Of a stretch of DNA of 15,487 nt, positions 7,116-14,471 are shown one piece after another. The stretch spans positions 1-15,487 of the forward strand of contig JAHIVL010000088.1 of the NCBI GenBank assembly GCA_018816485.1. Reading direction: 5' to 3'. The DNA comes from Patescibacteria group bacterium (lineage in GTDB: Bacteria > Patescibacteriota > Microgenomatia > UBA1400 > PJMF01). A program made the translations under genes and the position numbers. Below the pieces are notes generated by a model. The model was not told the DNA's origin, made no database searches, and saw only the letters and a list, made by a program, of their open reading frames with translations. How positions within the stretch are numbered: position 1 is the stretch's first letter; the number at the start of each line of letters is the position of its first letter.

Positions 7116-8389
7116 AACCCATTTTTAATAGTCTAGGTTCTAACTATGATTTCAATTTTGTGAAGTTGGCACTAAAACAGATTTCTTTTGGCGGAGGAAT
7201 TAGCGTGGATGTCAATAGAAATAATGATGCGAGCATCGATAGTTTGCAGCAATATTTGGACAAAGCTTATCAAGGAAAATCTTTCCTATTTTATAAGGGC
7301 AGAGATGCAATTGAGTTTTCTTTGAGGATTCTACTTGGTGAGGGTAATGTTGGTGAGGATAACGATAGTAGTGTTAAATACAAAGTTCTAACCCAAGCCT
7401 TTAGTTGTTTTGCGGTGGAAGAGGGAATTAAGAGAGCGGGAATGATTCCTGTGTATGTTGATGTGCGTGAGGATTCTACCAATATGTCGGTGCAAACTTT
7501 GATTCAAGCTTTGGAAAGTAATAAAGATGCAAAAGCTGTTTTAGTTCAGCACAGTTTAGGAATTCCAGCTGATATTATTGAAATTAGAAAATGGTGTAAC
7601 AAACATAATTTATTACTAATCGAAGATTTAGCACAAGCAATTGGCGGGTTTGACAAAGCAGATCAGCCGTTAGGCACAAACTCCGACGTAGTTATTTTCT
7701 CTTTTAGCAGAGATAAAATAATTGATGCAGTTTCTGGTGGAGCAGTAGTTTTTAAAAATTTATCAAATGAACAGCGAGAAAAAATTGAAATTATTTTAAC
7801 AAATGATTTAGAAAAAATTACAAAGAAAATTATATTTAAAGATATGATTTATCCTTTCATTACTTACTTTGGTAGAAAGACTCACGATGTTTTAATCGGA
7901 AAAATTATTTTAAAATTATCTCGAATTTTTGGATTGATTACTTCTCCAGCAATTTCAAGAACATCTAAATTAAGTATGATGAGTCCTGCTTATGCAGAAT
8001 TAGTTTTGAGATCATTTATAAAACTTGAAAAACAATTAATTCACCGTAGGAAAATTGCAAGTTTTTATTTAGATAAAATTTCTAATCAAAATATCAAAGT
8101 TGTGAATACGAAGAATGATGTTGAGACTGGAAGTAATCTGCGTTTTTCTATTAGAACCACTAAGGTTGATAAATTAATTGATTTAATGAAAGACCATAAA
8201 ATATATTTATCTGACAGATGGTATCGCTCAGCAGTCGACTGTGGAAAGCAAGCATGTCACACTGAATACAAATCAGGTTTGGCTGTAAATGCTGAGAAAC
8301 TTGCAAATGAGATTTTTAATTTGCCAACTCATAGAAATATTTCTCTAAAAAAAGCCAGTAGAATTATTGATGTCTTAAATAAATTTTAA
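7112..8389 (+). CDS. DegT/DnrJ/EryC1/StrS-family PLP-dependent enzyme
   Basis: Members of this fold-type I PLP family usually transfer an amino group to a keto-sugar, for example when making amino sugars for surface glycans. From the ATG at 7112 the protein has 425 residues. It carries the PLP-contacting Asp in LLLIEDLAQAIGG (D172), VQHSLGIPADI ahead of it, and FSFSRDK with the Schiff-base Lys (K202), followed by the family's Gly-rich SGGAVV. It ends with the NLPTHRNIS block typical of the family. I chose 7112 because it gives a 4-base ATGA overlap with the preceding stop and begins at the conserved-looking KPIFNSLGSNY. An in-frame ATG at 7094, six codons earlier, is the alternative. Hydrophobic stretches around 250-280 may help membrane association. 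No sugar dehydratase gene is nearby, so the substrate is not evident; a non-sugar amino donor or acceptor is possible. Confidence 0.9.
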   Translation: MKPIFNSLGSNYDFNFVKLALKQISFGGGISVDVNRNNDASIDSLQQYLDKAYQGKSFLFYKGRDAIEFSLRILLGEGNVGEDNDSSVKYKVLTQAFSCFAVEEGIKRAGMIPVYVDVREDSTNMSVQTLIQALESNKDAKAVLVQHSLGIPADIIEIRKWCNKHNLLLIEDLAQAIGGFDKADQPLGTNSDVVIFSFSRDKIIDAVSGGAVVFKNLSNEQREKIEIILTNDLEKITKKIIFKDMIYPFITYFGRKTHDVLIGKIILKLSRIFGLITSPAISRTSKLSMMSPAYAELVLRSFIKLEKQLIHRRKIASFYLDKISNQNIKVVNTKNDVETGSNLRFSIRTTKVDKLIDLMKDHKIYLSDRWYRSAVDCGKQACHTEYKSGLAVNAEKLANEIFNLPTHRNISLKKASRIIDVLNKF

Positions 8390-8393
8390 AGGA
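8388..8393 (+). promoter_or_regulatory. Shine-Dalgarno site for the FemAB gene
   Basis: AAAGGA begins in the stop codon of the DegT-family gene and stands 11 bases before the ATG at 8405. It supports that start and translation from the same mRNA as the upstream cassette genes. Confidence 0.6.
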
Positions 8394-8404
8394 CTTAGTT
8401 TTAT

Positions 8405-9424
8405 ATGCAACTAAATTTTGAATACATTGCTGATAAAAATATTTGGGAACAAAACATTAAATCTTTTCATGAAGCAAATTTTTTGCAGTCGTGGAATTGG
8501 GGTGTTTTTCAAGAAGCTATGGGAAAGATTGTTACTAGATTGTTAGTGAGACGTGAAGAGAGTTTGGTCGCTATGGCTCAATTAGTTAAAGAGACTGCAA
8601 AGCGTGGTACATACATAACAATTGCAGGCGGACCATTGTTAAATTGGGATGATGAAGAAATTGTATCTCAAACTTTTGGAGAAATTAAAAGAATTGCAAA
8701 AGAACAAGCCGCAGTTTTTATTCGCTTTAGACCACAAGCTTTAAATTCTGAGAAATTGAGAGATACAGTAAAGAAACTTGGAGCCGTTGTTTCTCAAATG
8801 CATTTGACTGCAGATTTAACACTCCAGCTAGATCTTAGTTATTCTGAAGAAGAAATATTACAAAAAATGCGAAAGAATACTCGGTATTCAATAAAGAAAG
8901 CTGGAAAAGATGGAATAGTCACTGTTTTTTCTAAAGATAAAAATGATATTAAACAGTTTTGTGATTTTCAAAATGATTTGGCAAAACTCCATAGATTTGT
9001 GCCTTTTTCTTATGATTTCTTGTTCAATCAGTTTTCGGCATTTTTAGGAGATGATCAGGTATTATTAATTCATTCATTTAAAGATGATATTTTGTTAGCA
9101 TCTGCTTTTATTATTTTTTATAATAGTGAAGCAGTTTATCATTATGGAATTTCAACTCCAGAAAATGGAAAATTACCAGGTAGTTATGCTTGCCAGTGGG
9201 CAGCAATAAGGGAAGCAAAAAAACGTGGAATTACAAAGTACAATTTTTGGGGGATAGCTCCAGAAGAAGAAAAAAATCATCGTTTTACAGGAGTATCAAT
9301 TTTCAAAAGAGGTTTTGGAGGTGGAGAAGTTCAGTATCTTCCATCACACGATATTCCATTGTCAGCAAAATATAATTTGACCTCGTCATTTGAATTTTTA
9401 AGAAAAAAAATGAGAAAATTGTAA
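8405..9424 (+). CDS. FemAB/FemX-type aminoacyltransferase (peptidoglycan bridge formation)
   Basis: FemAB enzymes transfer amino acids from aminoacyl-tRNA to the stem peptide of lipid-linked peptidoglycan precursors, at the inner membrane face. The 339 residues carry the FemAB double-GNAT pattern: FLQSWNWGVFQ (26-36) in the first domain, KMRKNTRYSIKKAGKDG (154-170) at its end, then YHYGIS (245-250), SYACQWAAIREAKKRG (260-275), YNFWGI (279-284) and SIFKRGFGG (298-306). The long coiled-coil arm of staphylococcal FemA is absent, so the architecture is closest to FemX or MurM. There is no membrane segment. It closes the four-gene cassette and converges on the next gene with 2 bases between stops. 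It could attach the amino acid bridge to a product of the ligase and DegT-family enzyme, but a canonical bridge enzyme for ordinary peptidoglycan is equally possible. Confidence 0.93.
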   Translation: MQLNFEYIADKNIWEQNIKSFHEANFLQSWNWGVFQEAMGKIVTRLLVRREESLVAMAQLVKETAKRGTYITIAGGPLLNWDDEEIVSQTFGEIKRIAKEQAAVFIRFRPQALNSEKLRDTVKKLGAVVSQMHLTADLTLQLDLSYSEEEILQKMRKNTRYSIKKAGKDGIVTVFSKDKNDIKQFCDFQNDLAKLHRFVPFSYDFLFNQFSAFLGDDQVLLIHSFKDDILLASAFIIFYNSEAVYHYGISTPENGKLPGSYACQWAAIREAKKRGITKYNFWGIAPEEEKNHRFTGVSIFKRGFGGGEVQYLPSHDIPLSAKYNLTSSFEFLRKKMRKL

Positions 9425-9426
9425 AA

Positions 9427-10830
9427 CTATTTTCTACTTACTTCGTAAGAATATAAATGTTTAATAAAAATTGCTGGGGCGTCTTCTAAAAAGAATTGTT
9501 GAAATTCTTGATAGATTTCTTTTCTTTCTTTTTGATCAACAGTTTTTCTTCCTTTTTCTAATAAGTTATCAATACGAGTATTTTTATAACCAGTAAAGTT
9601 TGTGCTTTGTTCAGAGTGCCATAGATAATATTGATCGGGATCTGGTGGTGATTTTTGCCCAATGAGCATTAGTTGAAAGTTATTAGTATCTGGAAAATTT
9701 GAAATTCTTAACGAAACATTTATTTTTATGTTTTCACAAATTGCTTTATTAGAAACATTGCTTGATGAGATACATCCATCAAAAGCTCGTCTCCCTAGCT
9801 CTTCCCACTCTCCTTTAATTTTTTCAGCTTCAGGTTCAAACATAGAAGTGGTTGTCAATTCTAAATCCATTTTTGTTTGTGGAACTTCATCCAGAAGTCT
9901 TTCAATTGCTCTTTCAAGGTCCTTCTCATATGCTTTACCAGCGGGAAGATATGCCCATGATTTCGGGCTAATAGGGCCATATGCTCCAGTTTCATCATTT
10001 GGATTTTCAACTGCATATGAAAGGGCCTGTCTAATGTTTTTTGAGAAAAATGAATTTCTAATATTGAAAAAAACTGCTAAATATTTATTGGAGTCTAATG
10101 TTGTAGTGAGGTTTATATTTGGCCAATTAAAAATATCATGCTCTTTTGACAAATTTGGTAGATTATCAACCTCTCCTTGTTTGAATGCGATAATAGCGTC
10201 GTTTTCTGTTAAATAAAATCTATAAATGTATCTGTCATTTTTACTATCTAAAATAACTTCGGTAATTCTTTGACCTTTAGTTTGATAGTTAGTCATTTTA
10301 TATTTTCCTATACCAATCAACATGGGACGAGAGAAAAATACATTATATTTGACATCTTCTTTTCTAATGATTGGTTCTGAAACTACTGTAGGAAACGGTG
10401 CATATGAGTCAGGCAACTTAAAGACGATGTCACTAGGTGTAATTATTGTTTCGACATTTTCAAAATTATATTTAATATCTTGAGGTTCAAGTTTTTTACC
10501 ATCTCTCCAATAAATATTTTCTTTTAAGATGAATCTATAAGTTTTTCCATCTTGTTCAATACTCCACCTTTGAGACAATAAAGGGGATACCGATCCATCC
10601 TCATTAATAGTTGTTAAGCCTGCACTAAGCTTTTCTGTAATTTCCCAAGGTAAGTTATCAATTGTGTAATTTCCGACTAACCCAACGTAATTTCTTTTTT
10701 TGAATTCTAAACTAGAAACTAATGTCGGAATGAAAATTGAAAAGACTGTTATTGCTCCAACGATGGAAAGTAAGAAAACTAATCCATGTTTTTTGGCAAA
10801 GCCGGTAAGGTACCAATACAATTTTCTCAT
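9427..10830 (-). CDS. Membrane-anchored extracellular solute-binding protein, family 5 (peptide/nickel type)
   Basis: Family 5 binding proteins (DppA/OppA-like) capture oligopeptides or similar ligands and hand them to an ABC permease. This 467-residue version has an N-terminal hydrophobic helix at about 16-37 preceded by Arg/Lys residues, with no lipobox, so it is probably tethered by a signal anchor. Family features follow: GLTTINEDGSVSPLLSQRW (71-89), DGKTYRFILKENIYWRDGK (94-112), IRQALSYAVE in the middle, and a C-terminus with PPDPDQYYLWHSE, FTGYKNTRIDNLLEKGR and ERKEIYQEFQ. It is somewhat shorter than the usual 500-550 residues. No permease or ATPase gene of the Dpp type lies in the window. 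It starts 10 bases after secG. No Shine-Dalgarno site is seen, so it may be translated by coupling. A non-transport role is possible. Confidence 0.87.
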   Translation of the reverse strand: MRKLYWYLTGFAKKHGLVFLLSIVGAITVFSIFIPTLVSSLEFKKRNYVGLVGNYTIDNLPWEITEKLSAGLTTINEDGSVSPLLSQRWSIEQDGKTYRFILKENIYWRDGKKLEPQDIKYNFENVETIITPSDIVFKLPDSYAPFPTVVSEPIIRKEDVKYNVFFSRPMLIGIGKYKMTNYQTKGQRITEVILDSKNDRYIYRFYLTENDAIIAFKQGEVDNLPNLSKEHDIFNWPNINLTTTLDSNKYLAVFFNIRNSFFSKNIRQALSYAVENPNDETGAYGPISPKSWAYLPAGKAYEKDLERAIERLLDEVPQTKMDLELTTTSMFEPEAEKIKGEWEELGRRAFDGCISSSNVSNKAICENIKINVSLRISNFPDTNNFQLMLIGQKSPPDPDQYYLWHSEQSTNFTGYKNTRIDNLLEKGRKTVDQKERKEIYQEFQQFFLEDAPAIFIKHLYSYEVSRK

Positions 10831-10840
10831 TTATAAATGA

Positions 10841-11062
10841 TTATTTTGTTAGCAATGATGTGATTGAAGTAAATGCAAAAAGTACAACAAAAATTATCGT
10901 CGCATTAAATAGTACTTTTTCAACTCCTCTTTTAGTATGATAGGTTTCGCCACCACCACCCCAAGCTGATCCTAAACCACTACCTTGAGATTGAAGTAAT
11001 ATTGAGACTACAATTAACACTGATAAAACAGATTGAATAATTAGCCAAGCATTATTGTTCAT
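10841..11062 (-). CDS. secG: Protein translocase subunit SecG
   Basis: SecG is the small non-essential subunit of the SecYEG channel that helps SecA push proteins across the cytoplasmic membrane. The 73 residues have the family layout: helix one at about 5-23, the conserved cytoplasmic loop LLQSQGSGLGSAWGGGGE (22-39) with its Gly-rich turn, a KRGVEK segment, and helix two at about 50-71. Length and order are typical. It is placed 28 bases after rny and 10 before the solute-binding protein gene, all on the minus strand. A weak AAGGA lies upstream of the ATG. The identification rests on the GLGSAxGGGG motif and is strong. Confidence 0.95.
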   Translation of the reverse strand: MNNNAWLIIQSVLSVLIVVSILLQSQGSGLGSAWGGGGETYHTKRGVEKVLFNATIIFVVLFAFTSITSLLTK

Positions 11063-11090
11063 AGACTCTTCTTGTCCTTAAATTGTATCA

Positions 11091-12671
11091 TTATTTCGCT
11101 ACTTCATGTCCTCTTAATTCTCGAATGACTGTAACGGTTACTGTGCCAGGATAAGTTACAGATTCTTTGATTTCATCTCTGATTTTCATACCAAGAACTT
11201 TGACGTCGCTATCTTTAGATATTTCTGGTTCAAGCAGGACTCTGATTTCTCTACCAGCTTGAATCGCATATGCTTGTTTAACTTCTTTATAGCTCATGGC
11301 TATTTCTTCTAATTTTTGTAAACGTTGTATGTATTCTTCATGGTTTTCATATCTTGCACCAGGTCTTGCTCCAGAGATTGCATCAGCAATATAAACTGCC
11401 ATTTGTTCTGGTCCTGAGAATGGCTCATCTTCATGATGCTGAGCAATACAATCGATTACATCTTGAGACATACCAAACTTTTTAGCAATTTTTATTCCAA
11501 GTTCGACATGACTTCCTTCAACTTCATCAGAAACTTTACCGATATCATGAAGCAGGCACCCGAGTTTGACAACTCTAACGTCAAGATCTAATTCATGAGC
11601 AATTTTTATACCAATTTTTGTTTCTTCTAGGGTATGGGCGATAAGATTTTGTCCGTATGAAAATCGGTATTTAAATTTTCCAACCATTCTCATTAGTTCA
11701 ATTGGAAGATTGTAGATTCCAATATCATGGCAAAGCTGTTTTCCAGCTTCTAAAGTAATTTTGGCAATATCTTTTTCGACTTTATCGATAATTTCTTCGA
11801 TTCTAGTTGGTTGAATTCTTCCATCTTTGATTAATTTCTCTAGAGAAATTCTAGCAATTTCACGTCTGACTGGGTCAAAACACGAAAGTCTAACTTCAGT
11901 AGGGGACATATCAAGATCGACATCAACACCAGTTCTTCTTTCAAATGCATTAATATTTCTGCCAGATTTACCAATGATTTTACCTTTGGTATCCTCTGAC
12001 GGAAGTTGAACCACTGAGACTGTATATTCTGAGACGTAGTCAGTTGCACCGTGCTTCATTGCATCAATAAGAATTTCCTTTACCTTGTCGTCAGCATCTG
12101 CTTCGGCTTCTTCCTCTTTTTGTCTAATGAATTGAGCCATTTCTGTGCTGAGTTTGCTTTCCAATCTTTCAAAAAGAATATTTTTTGCTTCATCAGTTGT
12201 AAGTTTTGAGGCTTCTTCAAGTTTTTTAATAACTTTAGTTTTCTGATCTTCAACTTCAACTTTTAATTTCTGAATACTGTCTCTTTGTTCAGTAAGATTT
12301 TCTTCTCTTTGAGAGATCCAATCCAACTTAACTTCAACTCTATCTAGTTGTTTTTCCAGGTTCCTTTGAGCTTGTTCTGCCTTTTTAGCCAATTCTCTTG
12401 ATTCATTTTCAGCTTTACTTCTAATAGTCAGAGCCTCGGCTTTGGCTTCAACGACAATCTCTCTAGCTTTTGCTACTGCTTCTCTATTAATTTGTTCAAG
12501 ATTTTGAGCTTGTTGTGCCTGAGTAGCTTTTTTTGAATCTTGACCTTTAGGTCTGTGAGATCTCTTATTTTTATCTTTTCTTAATACTGGCTTTTTTTGT
12601 AGGTTGTTTCCTGGTTGGCGGGTACTAGACTGATTACCAAATAATGTTGATAAATTTCCAAAAAATGACAT
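11091..12671 (-). CDS. rny: Ribonuclease Y without the usual transmembrane anchor
   Basis: RNase Y is the endoribonuclease that starts mRNA decay in many Gram-positive and other bacteria. The 526 residues contain a long coiled coil (about 55-200), a KH RNA-binding domain with GKIIGKSGRNI (230-240), and an HD metal-dependent nuclease domain. In the HD domain H346, the HD pair H375-D376 in LLHDIGK, H388, H412/H413 and D430 are in place. Canonical RNase Y begins with a transmembrane helix. Here the N-terminus reads MSFFGNLSTLFGNQ, followed by a highly basic Lys/Arg/Gln segment (25-50), with no hydrophobic span. The first 12 residues could form a short amphipathic helix. AAGGAG five bases before the ATG makes this start secure. 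The gene follows recA at 246 bases on the same strand and precedes secG. Confidence 0.95.
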   Translation of the reverse strand: MSFFGNLSTLFGNQSSTRQPGNNLQKKPVLRKDKNKRSHRPKGQDSKKATQAQQAQNLEQINREAVAKAREIVVEAKAEALTIRSKAENESRELAKKAEQAQRNLEKQLDRVEVKLDWISQREENLTEQRDSIQKLKVEVEDQKTKVIKKLEEASKLTTDEAKNILFERLESKLSTEMAQFIRQKEEEAEADADDKVKEILIDAMKHGATDYVSEYTVSVVQLPSEDTKGKIIGKSGRNINAFERRTGVDVDLDMSPTEVRLSCFDPVRREIARISLEKLIKDGRIQPTRIEEIIDKVEKDIAKITLEAGKQLCHDIGIYNLPIELMRMVGKFKYRFSYGQNLIAHTLEETKIGIKIAHELDLDVRVVKLGCLLHDIGKVSDEVEGSHVELGIKIAKKFGMSQDVIDCIAQHHEDEPFSGPEQMAVYIADAISGARPGARYENHEEYIQRLQKLEEIAMSYKEVKQAYAIQAGREIRVLLEPEISKDSDVKVLGMKIRDEIKESVTYPGTVTVTVIRELRGHEVAK

Positions 12672-12917
12672 ATTTCTCCTTCATAATTTTAACGGATTAT
12701 GAGTGTAGAAAAATTAAAAAAAGGAAGTTATTTAAAATTAAGTACTATATAAAATAAGATTGCAAAAATTAGACTGTTCTTTAATGTCTCGCTTGAATAA
12801 TTTTTTTATTTTTTACTTTATACATTCAATTTACTTCTAGATTAGTTAAATAATTCGTTTATGTTTTTAAAATTAAAACACTCACAACAGTTATTGTACT
12901 ATTGGATTGTGAAGGAG
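12672..12917. other. 246-base recA-rny intergenic region
   Basis: This AT-rich stretch has no ORF of note. On the minus strand it holds the rny Shine-Dalgarno site and a possible -10 (TATAAA, about 90 bases into the region from recA) with no convincing -35. I see no intrinsic terminator after recA: the short palindrome at its stop codon is not followed by a T-run. The region probably carries the rny promoter, but I cannot place it. Confidence 0.4.
12676..12681 (-). promoter_or_regulatory. Strong Shine-Dalgarno site for rny
   Basis: On the minus strand AAGGAG ends 4-5 bases before the ATG at 12671. It is the clearest ribosome binding site in the window and fixes the start of the anchor-less RNase Y. 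Confidence 0.75.
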
Positions 12918-13973
12918 TCAATGACTCTCTGAAGCTTTTGGAGCCTTGATTGCCTCCCAGATTTCTTTCCTAATTTTTTTCATAAATTGAGGATTTTCTT
13001 TGAGGTATGCTTTAGTTGCTTCTCTGCCTTGTGCAAGAACTTCGCCATTATATTTATAGAAACTACCAGCTTTTTGGATAACATTTTCTTTGGCAGCGAT
13101 ATCGATAACATCACCTGTCATGGAAATGCCATTTTCATCCATATCAAACTCAGCAGTTTGGAAAGGTGGGGCAAGTTTATTTTTCTTGACTTTAACTCTG
13201 TGTCTACTTCCAACAACAGTGTCACCTTCTTGGATATTTCCAATTTTTCTGATGTCTAGTCTTTGAGAAGCATAGAACTTTAGTGCATTACCACCTGTAG
13301 TTGTTTCTGGACTTCCAAACATAACACCAATTTTGTATCTGATTTGATTAGTGAAGATTACTAGGGTATTGGTTTTGCTAATTGCGCCAGTAAGTTTTCT
13401 CATTGCTTGGGACATTAATCTCGCCTGAGTTCCCATTTGATGATCGCCCATTTCGCCTTCGATTTCTGATTTTGGTACCAATGCCGCAACAGAGTCGATG
13501 ACGACTATGTCAATACCACCAGATCTAATTAATGCCTCTGCTATTTCTAGTGCTTGCTCACCATAGTCAGGCTGTGAGATAAGCATTTCTTCTAAATTGA
13601 CACCTATTTTTTTTGCTCTAATTGGGTCGAGTGCATGCTCGACATCAATGAAGGCTGCAATGCCACCTTTTTCTTGGGCATCAGCAATGGCATGCAAACA
13701 TAGAGTGGTTTTTCCAGAAGCTTCTGGACCATATACTTCTACAATTCTACCTCTTGGAAAACCTCCAATGCCTAGGGCTAAGTTCAGTGAGAGAGATCCA
13801 GTAGAGAGAACAGGCATTGTTGCCATGTTTTTTAGTGAATCTCCCATCTTCATAATAGACCCTTTTCCAAAATCTTTTTCAATCTGTTGCATTGCGATTG
13901 AAACTGCCTGATTTTTAGCTAAATTTTCTGGAGATTTTTCAATTGGTTTAGCAGTTTTAGGTTTTTTTGTCAT
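12918..13973 (-). CDS. recA: Recombinase RecA
   Basis: RecA coats single-stranded DNA, drives homologous pairing and strand exchange, and serves as co-protease in the SOS response. The 351 residues match the usual length. The Walker A is GPEASGKTT (82-90, K88), the Walker B IVVID (156-160), the catalytic Glu E112 in IDVEHALDP, and the L2 loop region runs NQIRYKIGVMFGSPETTTGG (209-228). The residue after NQIR is Tyr where E. coli has Met. The C-terminus (EIWEAIKAPKASESH) lacks the acidic tail of E. coli RecA. The ATG at 13973 is preceded by AAAAGGA at about 4-5 bases, a good Shine-Dalgarno site. It is transcribed divergently from the small basic protein gene and sits upstream of rny. Confidence 0.98.
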   Translation of the reverse strand: MTKKPKTAKPIEKSPENLAKNQAVSIAMQQIEKDFGKGSIMKMGDSLKNMATMPVLSTGSLSLNLALGIGGFPRGRIVEVYGPEASGKTTLCLHAIADAQEKGGIAAFIDVEHALDPIRAKKIGVNLEEMLISQPDYGEQALEIAEALIRSGGIDIVVIDSVAALVPKSEIEGEMGDHQMGTQARLMSQAMRKLTGAISKTNTLVIFTNQIRYKIGVMFGSPETTTGGNALKFYASQRLDIRKIGNIQEGDTVVGSRHRVKVKKNKLAPPFQTAEFDMDENGISMTGDVIDIAAKENVIQKAGSFYKYNGEVLAQGREATKAYLKENPQFMKKIRKEIWEAIKAPKASESH

Positions 13974-13987
13974 TTTTTCCTTTTAAT

Positions 13988-14005
13988 ACAATTATTTATA
14001 GTTGT
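13988..14005. promoter_or_regulatory. 18-base near-palindrome upstream of recA, possible operator
   Basis: The minus strand reads ACAACTAT-AA-ATAATTGT: 8-base arms with one mismatch, centred about 23 bases before the recA ATG. It overlaps a weak promoter-like pair (TTGCAA, 17 bases, TATTAA). Position and symmetry suit a repressor site such as a LexA-type SOS box, but it does not match the E. coli (CTGT-N8-ACAG) or Bacillus (GAAC-N4-GTTC) consensus. AT-rich chance palindromes are common. Confidence 0.3.
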
Positions 14006-14050
14006 TTGCAATTAATACCCTTTAAGTAACGAAAATCGTTTTGGGTTTTG

Positions 14051-14063
14051 CTATAATTTATAG
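14051..14063. promoter_or_regulatory. 13-base perfect palindrome in the recA divergent region
   Basis: CTATAA-T-TTATAG is perfectly symmetric and shares the CTATAA half with the near-palindrome next to recA. It lies between the two divergent genes. It may be a second copy of the same operator or simply AT-rich coincidence. Confidence 0.25.
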
Positions 14064-14153
14064 TAAACCATAAGTTAAAAAAATAATACTAAGTAATTAT
14101 TGCATTAACCGTAGAAGCTTATGTTAGAATTCCATACAAATTCCACTTGTTTT

Positions 14154-14162
14154 TGATATACT
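14154..14162 (+). promoter_or_regulatory. Extended -10 promoter for the small basic protein gene
   Basis: TGATATACT is an extended -10 (TGn plus TATACT) ending 9 bases before the ATG at 14172. No good -35 is present, as is usual for extended -10 promoters. Transcription would start about three bases from the ATG, and there is no Shine-Dalgarno sequence, so a leaderless mRNA is likely. Confidence 0.5.
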
Positions 14163-14171
14163 CGAATTACT

Positions 14172-14465
14172 ATGAAACTAATACATCCATTGAAGCTAAC
14201 ACGTCCGTTTTCCTCTAAGACCCAATTTGGTAGAAGTTCATCAACTAGCAATAGCATTGGTGCTGGAGTCAATCCTGGTTCTAGACCTAAATCTTTTGGT
14301 GAAAAAAGATCTCAAGATGCTAATGATAGATATAAAAAATCCCTTAAAGAGCGAAAAAAAATAGTTAGAGCTCAATACTCAGTAGATGGTTCACTTAAAA
14401 AAGTTTATGAAATGAAGAGTAATCTTCTTGATAGAAAAATTCGTAGAATGAAAGATGAAAGGTAG
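14172..14465 (+). CDS. Small basic protein, function unknown
   Basis: I do not recognise this 97-residue protein. The first 45 residues are Ser/Gly/Pro-rich and probably disordered. The rest is very rich in Lys and Arg (for example DRYKKSLKERKKIVRAQ) and looks helical, ending KIRRMKDER. There is no membrane segment, signal peptide or Cys motif. Such charge suggests binding to nucleic acid or to the ribosome, but that is only composition. Support for it being real: an extended -10 promoter at the right distance, an intact frame in a region with no competing ORF, and only six bases to the DUF2130 gene, with which it should be co-transcribed. Conservation beside DUF2130 genes elsewhere would be the deciding evidence. 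Confidence 0.7.
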   Translation: MKLIHPLKLTRPFSSKTQFGRSSSTSNSIGAGVNPGSRPKSFGEKRSQDANDRYKKSLKERKKIVRAQYSVDGSLKKVYEMKSNLLDRKIRRMKDER

Positions 14466-14471
14466 GATTTT

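Noticed and set aside
9437..9449. Hairpin CTTAC-TTC-GTAAG near the convergent stops
   Set aside because: A stem of only 5 bp, inside coding sequence and without a following T-run on either strand; not a credible terminator.
9728..10216. 162-codon open frame on the plus strand
   Set aside because: It is antisense to the conserved middle of the family 5 solute-binding protein and has no recognisable motif or ribosome binding site.
10828..10839. Perfect palindrome CATTTATAAATG overlapping the start of the solute-binding protein gene
   Set aside because: Very AT-rich, includes the ATG itself, and has no companion site; chance is the simplest explanation.
12915..12927. Palindrome GAGTCA-A-TGACTC at the recA stop codon
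   Set aside because: As RNA it gives a 5-bp stem with a 3-base loop and no U-run downstream, so terminator function is not supported.
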